A stretch of 64,000 bases of DNA from NCBI GenBank assembly GCA_963729445.1, contig CAVSNU010000003.1, positions 310,001-374,000 of the forward strand, in the 5' to 3' direction. The notes below the pieces were generated by a model. The model saw only the letters and a program-made list of their open reading frames with translations, made no database searches and was not told the DNA's origin. The translations under genes were made by a program, and so were the position numbers. The DNA is from JACCZH01 sp963729445. GTDB taxonomy: Bacteria; Chloroflexota; Chloroflexia; Thermomicrobiales; CFX8. Below are positions 20,307 through 28,139 of the stretch, in pieces. Position 1 is the first letter of the stretch, and each line of letters opens with the position of its first letter.

Positions 20307-20753
20307 GTGCCTTACAGGCGTATCGTGGTCCCCGTTCATGGTACGGATGCAGACCAGCGGGCCATTGAACTGGCGACCCAAATCGGTGCCGGGAAGAATG
20401 CCGAAATGGTGTTGGTCTATGTGGTGGAAGTAGCGCAGTCGTTACCCCTTGAAGCGGACATGCCGGGCGAGGTTGACGCCGGCGAACGTGTGCTGCAGGG
20501 TGCGGAGCGTGTAGCACGGCAAGCTGCCGACGGGCGTATCGGCCGAATTCACCCGGAGTTGCTCCAGGCACGCTCCGCCGGCGCGGCGATCGTCGACGAG
20601 GCGATCGAACGCGGCGCCGATGTCATCGTGATGGCCCTCTGCAACCATATGCGTCACGGCCAGCCAACTCCTGGCGAAACCGTTCCGTATGTCATGGCAA
20701 ACGCTCCATGCGAGGTTGTCGTAGCCCGGATACGCGCTGACTGCGACCGTTAA
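20307..20753 (+). CDS. Universal stress protein (UspA family)
   Basis: About 148 residues, starting YRRIVVPVHGTDADQRAIELA, the first strand and helix of the UspA fold, and containing IVDEAIERGADVIVMALCNH. The usual ATP-binding pattern G-x2-G-x9-G-S is weak here (HMRHGQPTPGETVPYVM), so nucleotide binding is uncertain. GTG 20307 is chosen because GGAG lies 6 nt upstream; ATG 20295 and TTG 20262 are alternatives. It lies between the phosphoesterase and two TrkA genes, a context consistent with regulation of ion transport. Confidence 0.8.
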   Translation: MPYRRIVVPVHGTDADQRAIELATQIGAGKNAEMVLVYVVEVAQSLPLEADMPGEVDAGERVLQGAERVARQAADGRIGRIHPELLQARSAGAAIVDEAIERGADVIVMALCNHMRHGQPTPGETVPYVMANAPCEVVVARIRADCDR

Positions 20754-20783
20754 ACGCGTCGTTCAAAGGTGGTAGGAACTCAA

Positions 20784-21200
20784 ATGAAAGTTGTCATTGT
20801 TGGCTGTGGCCGGGTCGGAGCCCGTATCGCGACGAGTCTAGACCGGCAGGGTCACGATGTCTCCATCGTGGATCTACAAACGTCCGCGTTTCGACGCCTC
20901 GCACCCGATTTCTCGGGCAGGGCGATTACCGGCACCGGTATAGACGAGGATGTCTTGCGCTCAGCGGGCATCTCCGAAGCGGACGCGTTCATCGCCGTCA
21001 CAAACGGGGACAACCGAAACTTGATGGCCGCTCAGGTCGCAAAGGTAATCTTCGGAGTCGATAAGGTATCGGCACGAGTCTACGACCCTGTGCGCGCCGA
21101 AACATTCCGCGCGATGGGAATCGACACCATCTGTTCGACAACCACAATGTCTGAAATCTTTCTCAACTCGGTCGTCGGCGCCGCCAGCGCCAGATCATAA
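20784..21200 (+). CDS. TrkA-N domain potassium-channel regulatory subunit, N-domain only
   Basis: 138 residues. A Rossmann NAD-binding domain (RCK/TrkA_N) with KVVIVGCGRVGARIATSLDR and AFIAVTNGDNRNLMAAQVAK. The length allows only the N-domain; the C-terminal TrkA_C domain is missing. ATG 20784 has AGGTGGTAGGAA upstream and matches the first strand. Followed after 12 nt by a second TrkA with both domains, so the two probably form a heteromeric gating ring for a Trk/Ktr potassium transporter encoded elsewhere. Confidence 0.9.
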   Translation: MKVVIVGCGRVGARIATSLDRQGHDVSIVDLQTSAFRRLAPDFSGRAITGTGIDEDVLRSAGISEADAFIAVTNGDNRNLMAAQVAKVIFGVDKVSARVYDPVRAETFRAMGIDTICSTTTMSEIFLNSVVGAASARS

Positions 21201-21212
21201 GGGAGCAACCGC

Positions 21213-21869
21213 GTGTATATGATCGTGGTCGGTGGCGGCAAAGTTGGCTACTACCTCACCAAGACCCTGATATTCGAAGGCTATGAGGTCCTGCTCGTCG
21301 AGAAGAACCCGAGTAAAGTCGAAACGTATCGCCAGCGATTCGGCGCGGTCGTAGTTCAGGGCGATGGTGCGGAAGCGTCTACACTTGAAGCGGCCGGCGC
21401 TGGCCGAGCAGATGTCGTTATCGCCGTAACCGGAGACGACGAAGACAACCTCATCATCAGCCAGGTGGCCAAGCAGAGATTCAACGTTGGCAGAACCATC
21501 GCGCGGGTGAACAATCCGAAGAACGAGGAAGTCTTCAAGCGCCTGGGCGTTGACGTCACGGTTAGCCAGACCAACGTGATCTTGAGCCTGATCGAGCAGC
21601 AGATTCCAGAGCGCCACTTCCTGCATCTGCTCAGCCTCAAGCATGCTCAGCTCACGATCGTCGAAGCCAGCGTCTCCGAGAACTCGCCCATCGCGGGCAT
21701 GCAGCTCGCGGACATCAAGCTGCCGGCAGACAGTGTGCTCAGCGCGATCAGCCGGGGCGCGGAGGTGATCGTTCCAACCGGACACACGCGCATCCTGCCC
21801 GGAGACGAAGTCATCGCGGTAACGCGTGCGAGCAGTGAGCAGGCGCTGCGCGATCTACTCGTCCGTTAA
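21213..21869 (+). CDS. trkA: TrkA-family potassium uptake protein (TrkA_N + TrkA_C)
   Basis: 218 residues. The N-terminal NAD-binding fold starts YMIVVGGGKVGYYLTKTL; the C-terminal TrkA_C/RCK_C domain (about residues 140-218) has ENSPIAGMQLADIKLPADSV and RILPGDEVIAVTRASSEQAL. It binds NAD(H) or ATP and gates a Trk/Ktr channel at the cytoplasmic face. GTG start with GGGAGCAA upstream, closely spaced after the shorter TrkA. No trkH/ktrB membrane subunit is present in the window. Confidence 0.92.
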   Translation: MYMIVVGGGKVGYYLTKTLIFEGYEVLLVEKNPSKVETYRQRFGAVVVQGDGAEASTLEAAGAGRADVVIAVTGDDEDNLIISQVAKQRFNVGRTIARVNNPKNEEVFKRLGVDVTVSQTNVILSLIEQQIPERHFLHLLSLKHAQLTIVEASVSENSPIAGMQLADIKLPADSVLSAISRGAEVIVPTGHTRILPGDEVIAVTRASSEQALRDLLVR

Positions 21870-21886
21870 GCGTTTGACACCCGCTC

Positions 21887-21927
21887 AAAAGGAGCCCCGA
21901 TTCCCTCACGACGGGCGGGGCTCTTTT
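21887..21927. terminator. Bidirectional intrinsic terminator (trkA / glutamate dehydrogenase)
   Basis: GAGCCCCG (21892-21899) pairs with CGGGGCTC (21916-21923), flanked by AAAA on the left and TTTT on the right. It serves both converging genes. Confidence 0.85.
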
Positions 21928-21947
21928 CGTGAGGAGTCTCTTCGAAT

Positions 21948-23255
21948 CTATGGATAGATGCCGCGTATACGGGTAAAGTCGGCCACTCGCTGGATCGCAA
22001 GGCAGAGCGCCGCCGTGCGCATATGGACGTCGAAGCGCTGCGACGTGTCGTAGACGGAGTGGAACGCCTTCTGCATGATGGCTCGCAGGCGCTCGTTGAC
22101 CTCTTTCTCGGTCCACGGGAATGCCTGGAGCGCCTGAACCCACTCGAAGTAGGAGACCGTCACCCCACCGGCGTTCGCGAAGATGTCTGGCAGCACGAAC
22201 ACTCCACGGTCACGCAGAATGCGGTCGGCTTCGGGAGTGGTGGGACCGTTCGCTGCCTCGGCGATGAGCGTTGCCTGAATCTGGTTGGCATTACGAGCGG
22301 TGATCTGCTCCTCCATCGCGGCAGGTACCAGGATGTCACAGGGAAGAACGAGCAGTTCCTCATTCGTCACCGTTTCAGCGTCGATGAAGCCGACGACCGA
22401 GCCAGTACGAGCCTTGTGCGCCTTGACTGCGTCAATGTTCAAACCGGATGGGTTGTAGATGCCACCCGATGAATCACTGACACCAGTCACCCGCATACCA
22501 TCGTCGTAGAAGAGCTTCGCGGCAACCGAGCCAGCGTTACCAAAACCCTGGACGATGACCGACGAGGAGGCGAGATCCATGCCGATTGCGGGGGCAGCAT
22601 CGTAGATAGCGAAGACGCAGCCGCGGCCAGTTGCCTCATTGCGGCCTTCGGAGCCGCCAAGAATCAGCGGTTTTCCGGTCACGACACCGGGGATGGAGTA
22701 CCCATGATGCATCGAGTAGGTGTCCATGATCCAGGCCATGACTTGCGGGTTGGTGTTGACGTCTGGGGCCGGTATATCACGATTGGGGCCGATCAAGACT
22801 GAAATCTCGCTGGTGTAGCGTCGGGTCAGATTCTGGAGCTCATTTTGCGACATGAGTTTCGGGTTGCAGGTCACGCCGCCCTTGGCGCCACCGTACGGTA
22901 GCCCGACAACCGCGCACTTCCAGGTCATCCACATGGCGAGCGCCTTGACCTCTTCGACCGTTACATCAGGATGGTAGCGGATACCACCCTTGGTTGGACC
23001 GGGCCCTGAGTTATGGTGCACGCGGTGGCCCTCGAAAACCTCCACCGATCCGTCGTCCATCTCAACGGGAAAGTTGACAGTGAGCTGACGTTCGCATCGG
23101 CTGAGAACACGGCGCATGTCGTCATCGAGACCGATGACGTCAGCCGCAATATTGAACTGCTCGATCGCTACATCGAACAGGCTCGCCTCACGCGTGGTGA
23201 CCGCTGAAGTGTCTACTACCATGGTGTCGACCACCGTCCTTTCTTCACCACCCAC
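21948..23255 (-). CDS. gdhA: Glutamate dehydrogenase (Glu/Leu/Phe/Val family)
   Basis: Catalyses reversible oxidative deamination of glutamate to 2-oxoglutarate and ammonia with NAD(P). 435 residues. The active site has HHNSGPGPTKGGIRYH, then LPYGGAKGGV with the catalytic lysine, and IPAPDVNTNPQVMAWIMD. The coenzyme domain has VIVQGFGNAGSVAA. The C-terminal end is AIQRVADFTRIRGIYP, so the protein is complete. GTG 23255 is kept because GGAG sits 7 nt upstream; an internal ATG at 23222 is an alternative. It forms a single-gene unit. Confidence 0.95.
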   Translation of the reverse strand: MGGEERTVVDTMVVDTSAVTTREASLFDVAIEQFNIAADVIGLDDDMRRVLSRCERQLTVNFPVEMDDGSVEVFEGHRVHHNSGPGPTKGGIRYHPDVTVEEVKALAMWMTWKCAVVGLPYGGAKGGVTCNPKLMSQNELQNLTRRYTSEISVLIGPNRDIPAPDVNTNPQVMAWIMDTYSMHHGYSIPGVVTGKPLILGGSEGRNEATGRGCVFAIYDAAPAIGMDLASSSVIVQGFGNAGSVAAKLFYDDGMRVTGVSDSSGGIYNPSGLNIDAVKAHKARTGSVVGFIDAETVTNEELLVLPCDILVPAAMEEQITARNANQIQATLIAEAANGPTTPEADRILRDRGVFVLPDIFANAGGVTVSYFEWVQALQAFPWTEKEVNERLRAIMQKAFHSVYDTSQRFDVHMRTAALCLAIQRVADFTRIRGIYP

Positions 23256-23323
23256 GATCCCGCTCCGTGGATGACATTCTATCCGAGCCAGCCCGTCCCT
23301 CGGGCTGAATCGTTACCGGCACG

Positions 23324-23353
23324 AAAAAGGGGGCATTCTGTATGTGCCCCCTT
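23324..23353 (-). terminator. Intrinsic terminator of gatB
   Basis: On the minus strand AAGGGGGCA (23353-23345) pairs with TGCCCCCTT (23335-23327), followed by TTTCG. It lies 6 nt after the gatB stop. Confidence 0.88.
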
Positions 23354-23358
23354 GATCT

Positions 23359-24807
23359 CTACTCGGTTACCGCCTCATTGAGCGCCCTCATCAACGTCTG
23401 CCTGACGACGTCAGGATTACCGCGTCCATCCATCAGTTTCATCACCTGGCCGATCAGGAACCCAACCGCGGCTTTCTTGCCACTGCGGTAATCTTCGACT
23501 GCCTTGGGATTCGCAGCAATAACCTGACGGACCACGTCCTCGACAATCGACTCGTCGCTGACCTGCGCCAACCCCTGGTCAGCCACAATCTGGCGAGGCG
23601 GTATTCCTGATGTCGCAGTATCAAGGAGAACACTCTTACCGGTGAAAGCATTGATCTCGCCCGCCTGAACCATGACGACGATCTCAGACAGGTGCTCCGG
23701 CGCAACGTTGATGTGCTCGAAGCCACCCCGGTTACGAGCCAGGGCAAAGAGCTCTCCGCTCACCCAGGCTGCGACCTCTCGATAGTGACCACCCGAGGCC
23801 GCGACTGCTTTCTCGTAGTAATCGGCCACAGAAACGTCGTCCGTGAGAACATCTGCGTCGCTGGTCGTTAAGCCAAAATCGGCCACGAACCGCTCGCGTC
23901 TGACCGCTGGCAACTCAGCCATGTTGTTCGCGATTGACGTGACCCAGCTCTCATCGAGCTCGACGGGCGGCAGATCTGGCTCTGGAAAATAGCGGTAGTC
24001 GTCCGCGTATTCCTTGGTCCGCTGACTCACGGTAATGCCTTGCGATTCGACCCAGCCCCGGGTCTCCTGGACCAGGGTCTCGCCCCGGCGAAGCGCGTTC
24101 CGCTGGCGTTCGATCTCGAACTCCAGGGCGCGTTCGACCGCGCGAAACGAGTTCATATTCTTGATCTCAACCTTGGGGCCGATGATTGAGCCATCTACGC
24201 TCCGCTGCGAGATATTCGCGTCGCAGCGCAGCGCGCCCTCTTCCATGTTACCGCTCGACGCGCCGATGTAGCGCAGGATCCGCCGTAGGGCCACGAGATA
24301 CAGGCGTGCTTGCTGTGGGGTCGTGATATCAGGATCGCTGACGATCTCCATCAACGGAACCCCGGCACGGTTGACGTCGACCAGGCTATAGTCGCCTTCT
24401 GGACCGCTGCGGTGAACGAGCCGCGCGGTATCTTCTTCTAAATGCACGCGAGTAATACCCACGCGCGTCGTTTCTCCGTCGACATCAACATCCAGATGGC
24501 CTCCCACGGCCATAGGCAGCTCATACTGCGTGATCTGATAGCCCTTCATCAGATCTGGGTACATATAGTTCTTGCGATCGAAACGATTAAAGCGCGGGAT
24601 CGTGCAAGAGAGGGCGAGACCAGTCATGACCGTCTTCTCAACGGCGGCTCGGTTGGCGGTCGGCAAGACGCCGGGCAAGCCGAGGCATACCTGACAAACA
24701 TGCGTGTTCGGCTCGTCCGAGGCCTCTGCAGAACAGCCACAAAACATCTTTGACTTGGTGAGCACTTGCGTGTGGACTTCGAGTCCAATGACGGTGATAA
24801 ATTCCAC
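23359..24807 (-). CDS. gatB: Asp-tRNA(Asn)/Glu-tRNA(Gln) amidotransferase subunit B
   Basis: Kinase subunit of GatCAB, which converts misacylated Glu-tRNA(Gln) or Asp-tRNA(Asn) to the correct amide in organisms lacking GlnRS or AsnRS. 482 residues. Signatures are IGLEVHTQVLTKSKMFCGC, the zinc cysteines in VCQVCLGLPG, YPDLMKGYQITQYE, LVDVNRAGVPLMEIVSDPD, and the C-terminal GatB/YqeY domain near the end. gatA and gatC are not adjacent. GTG start with GGAAGG 6 nt upstream. The extended -10 at 24858-24850 is its likely promoter. Confidence 0.97.
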   Translation of the reverse strand: MEFITVIGLEVHTQVLTKSKMFCGCSAEASDEPNTHVCQVCLGLPGVLPTANRAAVEKTVMTGLALSCTIPRFNRFDRKNYMYPDLMKGYQITQYELPMAVGGHLDVDVDGETTRVGITRVHLEEDTARLVHRSGPEGDYSLVDVNRAGVPLMEIVSDPDITTPQQARLYLVALRRILRYIGASSGNMEEGALRCDANISQRSVDGSIIGPKVEIKNMNSFRAVERALEFEIERQRNALRRGETLVQETRGWVESQGITVSQRTKEYADDYRYFPEPDLPPVELDESWVTSIANNMAELPAVRRERFVADFGLTTSDADVLTDDVSVADYYEKAVAASGGHYREVAAWVSGELFALARNRGGFEHINVAPEHLSEIVVMVQAGEINAFTGKSVLLDTATSGIPPRQIVADQGLAQVSDESIVEDVVRQVIAANPKAVEDYRSGKKAAVGFLIGQVMKLMDGRGNPDVVRQTLMRALNEAVTE

Positions 24808-24849
24808 CCGTAACCTTCCAGCCTAGGCCAGCGGCTCCACAGCCGCGCG

Positions 24850-24858
24850 AGTATAACA
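24850..24858 (-). promoter_or_regulatory. Extended -10 promoter of gatB
   Basis: Minus-strand TGTTATACT (24858-24850), 43 bp upstream of the GTG start, with no good -35. Identical to the element before the small gene at 12915-13259. Confidence 0.6.
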
Positions 24859-24989
24859 TGGAGTGTACGGCAACTCTCATGACAACCTGTGCCGAGTTCG
24901 CTCTCAATTCGTTCACGTCAAGATGTGCCGGCAGGCGAACTGGCAAAGATTGTGAAGTAACAGGCAAAGCGTGTAAAATTGCCACGGTT

Positions 24990-25019
24990 TTGTGTGCGTG
25001 ATACCGCACGCTGTATATC
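24990..25019 (+). promoter_or_regulatory. Possible nuoG promoter
   Basis: TTGTGT (24990-24995), 18-bp spacer, TATATC (25014-25019). Moderate match to sigma-70 elements. Confidence 0.4.
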
Positions 25020-25161
25020 AGGTGTGCAAACTGAGGCGGCTTCATCGATTTCGTTCGTACCTGACCGTTCTGACATTCGAACCCGATTCCGGCAATAGCC
25101 AAGGATCTCGCTTGACCCCGCTCGCGGCGGACGTAGCCCTAAGAAAGTGGTGCAATCCACA

Positions 25162-27543
25162 ATGGTTGCCAAGTCAGAGACGAAACTTGTCACGCTGTCT
25201 ATCGACGGTAAAGAGGTTACGGTTCCGGCCGGCACCTACATCTTACAGGCAGCCGAGGCGGCCGGCATCGAGGTTCCAAACCTCTGCTACCAGCCTTTGC
25301 TTCGTCCGTGGGGCTCATGCCGGTTATGCACGGTAGAGATTCTCGGTTCACGTGGCGGTCTCATTGAATCCTGCGCGACACCGGTTCGTGACGGCATGGA
25401 AGTGCTCACCCTCTCGGAACCCGTGGTTGAAGCGCGGCAGTTCATCCTTCAGATGTATCTGATCGACCACGCCCTGGATTGTCCCACCTGCGACAAGTCC
25501 GGTGAGTGTTATCTCCAGGACAACACCTATCTTCACAACATCAACACCAATCCGTTCCGCCGGCCGAAGCTCGCCCAGCCATACAAGCACCTGAGCTCCT
25601 TCATAGATTACAAATGGGACCGCTGCATCATCTGCGCGCGCTGCACGCGCGTCTGCGACGAGATGATTGGCGTCACCGCCATCGAAGTGGTGGGTCGCGG
25701 ACTCGAAGCCGAGATCAGCCCGGCCTACGGCGTTGATCTGGCGGATACGACCTGCACCAACTGCGGAATGTGCATCGCGGTCTGCCCGGTGGGAGCATTG
25801 ACCGATCGCCACTTTGGGCATCACCCCTGGGAGCTCGATTCAACCGAAACCATCTGCGGGCTGTGCGACGTCGGATGCACGCTGAACATCGAGCACACCC
25901 GCGGGTTTGTACGCCGCACGACGCATCTGTGGGAACGCGGCGTCAACCTTGGCTACACCTGTGAGCGCGGACGATGGGGTCACGAGAAAGTCCAGGACCC
26001 GATGCGGCTGCGTTACCCAATGGTGCGCGAAGGCGACGAATACGTTGAAGTTGACATGGACGAGGCTCTCGACGTCGTGGCCGACAAGCTGCGCCACTAC
26101 CAGGGCAGCCAGTTCGCCGCACTCGCCTCGCCGGATAACACCAACGAAGACAACTACGTACTCCAGCAGTTCACGCGGGCCGTCATGAGCTCCAACAACA
26201 TTGACCGTCTCATGACGCCGAGTCAGGCGGCGGTCGATCGCGGGATGGCTCGCTCGTTCGGCGTGTCTGCCAGCAGCGCTGGTATGCAAGAGATGATGAG
26301 CTCGGCCAACGCCGTGCTCGTCGTTGGTCCGAGCGTGGGCAAGACCGAGCCGGTCGCGTCCTACTGGCTCTACTGGGCACAGCGCTACCGCGAAGCGGCT
26401 ATGCTCGTCGTCTCAAGCGAGCGCCAACCTCTTGGCGAGCGCTCCAATCACTGGTTGCCGGCAAAGCAGGGAACTGAGGGCGCTGTCCTCCGCGCCATGA
26501 TGCGGGTCATCGTTGAGGAAGGCCTGGCTGCACCGGGCATCACGGCCGCCGATCTGGATCGTCTCGGCGGGAATGTCGATGTCGACACGGTAGCCCTGAT
26601 GGCTGGCGTTGACCCGGCTGAGCTACGCGCCTGCGCAATCCTCTACGCCACCGGAGGCAAGGGGAAGAGCGCGGAACCCGGCACTGAGTACCCGGCCAGC
26701 GCAATCTGGCACACCGTCGCAGCAAGCACCGTTGGCGACAGCGAGGACACCGTCGTCGCCGCGAACAACCTCGCCATCATCTGTGGCAACATCGGCCGGC
26801 CCGGCGGTGGCGTCATGGCGCTCCGGCTGAACGCGAATTTCCAGGGATCTACCGATGTCGGCTGTCATCCAGCATGGCTCCCGGGCGGTGCTCCAGTCCT
26901 TGACGTCAGCGCTCGCAGCGATTTCTCCAAGGTATGGTCGACGCACTGGAACGAGAGCGCGGTCTCCCAGAACGGATTCAAGACCGTACGCGAGCTTCCA
27001 GACACGCCCGGTGTCTCGGTCGTGGACCTGGCAGACGCGATCGTCCGCGGCGATATCAAGGCGATGTACATCTCAGCGCAATCTCACTATTGGACGGGCT
27101 CCGTGGAACCGCGTCTTCTCGAAGCGCTCGCGACACTCGAGTTCCTCGTGGTTGAGGACGCGTTCGAGAGCGACCTCACCCGGCTTGCCCACGTCGTGCT
27201 ACCAGCCGCGATGTTCCTCGAGAAGGACGGCACGTTCACCAACATGGATCGCACCGTTCAACGGGTACGACTCGCCGTCAGTGCTCCCGGAGAAGCGAAG
27301 TCGTCCTACTGGTTCATCGGAGAGATTGCCAACCGCCTGGGTTACCGAATCAACACTGAGAATGTCTCGGCAATCTTTGATGAGATCAGTGCATGCATTC
27401 CTGGCTACGCGGGCATTTCGTTCCCGCGGCTCGAGCGCGGCGGTATCCAGTGGCCTGTGAAGAACTTCGGCTCCGACCCGTCGGTCTATCTCTCCATCGG
27501 TAACGGGATAGCGCCAGAACAAGTCCAGATAATTGCCGATTGA
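25162..27543 (+). CDS. nuoG: NuoG-like molybdopterin oxidoreductase family subunit with FdhA-like C-terminus
   Basis: About 793 residues. The N-terminal part is a 2Fe-2S ferredoxin domain (LCYQPLLRPWGSCRLCTVEI, then DCPTCDKSGECYLQ) with the His-containing NuoG motif. It is followed by two 4Fe-4S clusters (CIICARCTRVC and CTNCGMCIAVCPVG) and a further cluster CGLCDVGCTLN. The remainder is the molybdopterin-oxidoreductase fold, and GNIGRPGGGVMALRLNANFQ plus LAHVVLPAAMFLEKDGTFTN are strikingly like cytosolic formate dehydrogenase alpha. The position of the Sec/Cys metal ligand reads NNIDRLMTPSQAAVDRG, with methionine and no cysteine, so it is unlikely to bind active molybdenum. NADH-quinone oxidoreductase subunit G is therefore the best call. 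ATG 25162 preferred; GTG 25147 possible. Confidence 0.83.
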   Translation: MVAKSETKLVTLSIDGKEVTVPAGTYILQAAEAAGIEVPNLCYQPLLRPWGSCRLCTVEILGSRGGLIESCATPVRDGMEVLTLSEPVVEARQFILQMYLIDHALDCPTCDKSGECYLQDNTYLHNINTNPFRRPKLAQPYKHLSSFIDYKWDRCIICARCTRVCDEMIGVTAIEVVGRGLEAEISPAYGVDLADTTCTNCGMCIAVCPVGALTDRHFGHHPWELDSTETICGLCDVGCTLNIEHTRGFVRRTTHLWERGVNLGYTCERGRWGHEKVQDPMRLRYPMVREGDEYVEVDMDEALDVVADKLRHYQGSQFAALASPDNTNEDNYVLQQFTRAVMSSNNIDRLMTPSQAAVDRGMARSFGVSASSAGMQEMMSSANAVLVVGPSVGKTEPVASYWLYWAQRYREAAMLVVSSERQPLGERSNHWLPAKQGTEGAVLRAMMRVIVEEGLAAPGITAADLDRLGGNVDVDTVALMAGVDPAELRACAILYATGGKGKSAEPGTEYPASAIWHTVAASTVGDSEDTVVAANNLAIICGNIGRPGGGVMALRLNANFQGSTDVGCHPAWLPGGAPVLDVSARSDFSKVWSTHWNESAVSQNGFKTVRELPDTPGVSVVDLADAIVRGDIKAMYISAQSHYWTGSVEPRLLEALATLEFLVVEDAFESDLTRLAHVVLPAAMFLEKDGTFTNMDRTVQRVRLAVSAPGEAKSSYWFIGEIANRLGYRINTENVSAIFDEISACIPGYAGISFPRLERGGIQWPVKNFGSDPSVYLSIGNGIAPEQVQIIAD

Positions 27544-27574
27544 CGACACCTCCAGAAAGGTGACTGGATAACCG

Positions 27575-28006
27575 ATGCTGAACGAATTCAAGGGTTTCGC
27601 CGTTACGCTGAAGCGTCTGGTGCGCAAGCCTGAAACGCTGGAGTATCCGGACGTCAAGCGCGAGATGGCTGGACGATTCCGAGGTCTTCCCTCGCTGCGC
27701 GCAGACCCCGAAACCGGGGAGGCGCTGTGCGTTGCCTGTGGACTCTGTGCCCGTATCTGCCCAACCTCCTGTCTTGAGATGCACGTCGTTCCCTCTGAAG
27801 AAGGCGACCGCGAGCTGGGCGAGTTCATCCTGCGCTCCGGCCGGTGTCTCTTCTGTGGCATGTGCGCACAGGTGTGCCCGGTCGATGCCATTACCATGAG
27901 CAAGCAGTACGAGCTCTCGACTATGGAACGTGATGGACTGATCTACACCAAGACGGAACTTGCTCGCCTGGGCGAGCAGGATCCCCATTGGTGGGAGGCG
28001 ATGTAA
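27575..28006 (+). CDS. nuoI: NADH-quinone oxidoreductase subunit I (NuoI)
   Basis: 143 residues with two classic 4Fe-4S motifs, CVACGLCARICP and CLFCGMCAQVCP, which carry electrons from the peripheral arm toward quinone in complex I. The start LNEFKGFAVTLKRLVRKPET is the conserved membrane-facing helix of NuoI. It is slightly shorter than the common 160-180 residues. AGAAAGGTGA precedes the ATG, 31 nt after nuoG, so the two form an operon closed by a terminator. The other nuo genes are absent, so this pair is split from the main cluster. Confidence 0.9.
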   Translation: MLNEFKGFAVTLKRLVRKPETLEYPDVKREMAGRFRGLPSLRADPETGEALCVACGLCARICPTSCLEMHVVPSEEGDRELGEFILRSGRCLFCGMCAQVCPVDAITMSKQYELSTMERDGLIYTKTELARLGEQDPHWWEAM

Positions 28007-28035
28007 CCTCCCACGCTTTATCAAGAATCACGCAT

Positions 28036-28072
28036 CGAAAGGCGTCCGGCTTTGACCGGACGCCTTTCGTCG
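28036..28072. terminator. Intrinsic terminator after nuoI
   Basis: A perfect 14-bp stem: CGAAAGGCGTCCGG (28036-28049) with CCGGACGCCTTTCG (28056-28069), loop of 6 nt. Confidence 0.85.
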
Positions 28073-28139
28073 TGTATGTTCCAGAACACCTGTGATCCGC
28101 TACTCGGAGCGTTTTGTCCTACGAGGAGGAGTGACACCA

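Larger units (their letters stand above)
24808..25161. other. Divergent intergenic region between gatB and nuoG
   Basis: About 350 bp without a convincing gene. It holds the gatB promoter on the minus strand and a probable nuoG promoter on the plus strand, leaving an unusually long nuoG leader of about 135 nt. Open frames here are short and lack ribosome binding sites. An AGTGTAC half-site of the dgt/uvrA palindrome occurs at 24862-24868, without its other half. Confidence 0.5.

Noticed and set aside
25162..27543. Formate dehydrogenase alpha as the function of this gene
   Set aside because: The Sec/Cys metal ligand is replaced by Met, the N-terminus has the NuoG cluster set, and nuoI follows. 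NuoG is the better call.
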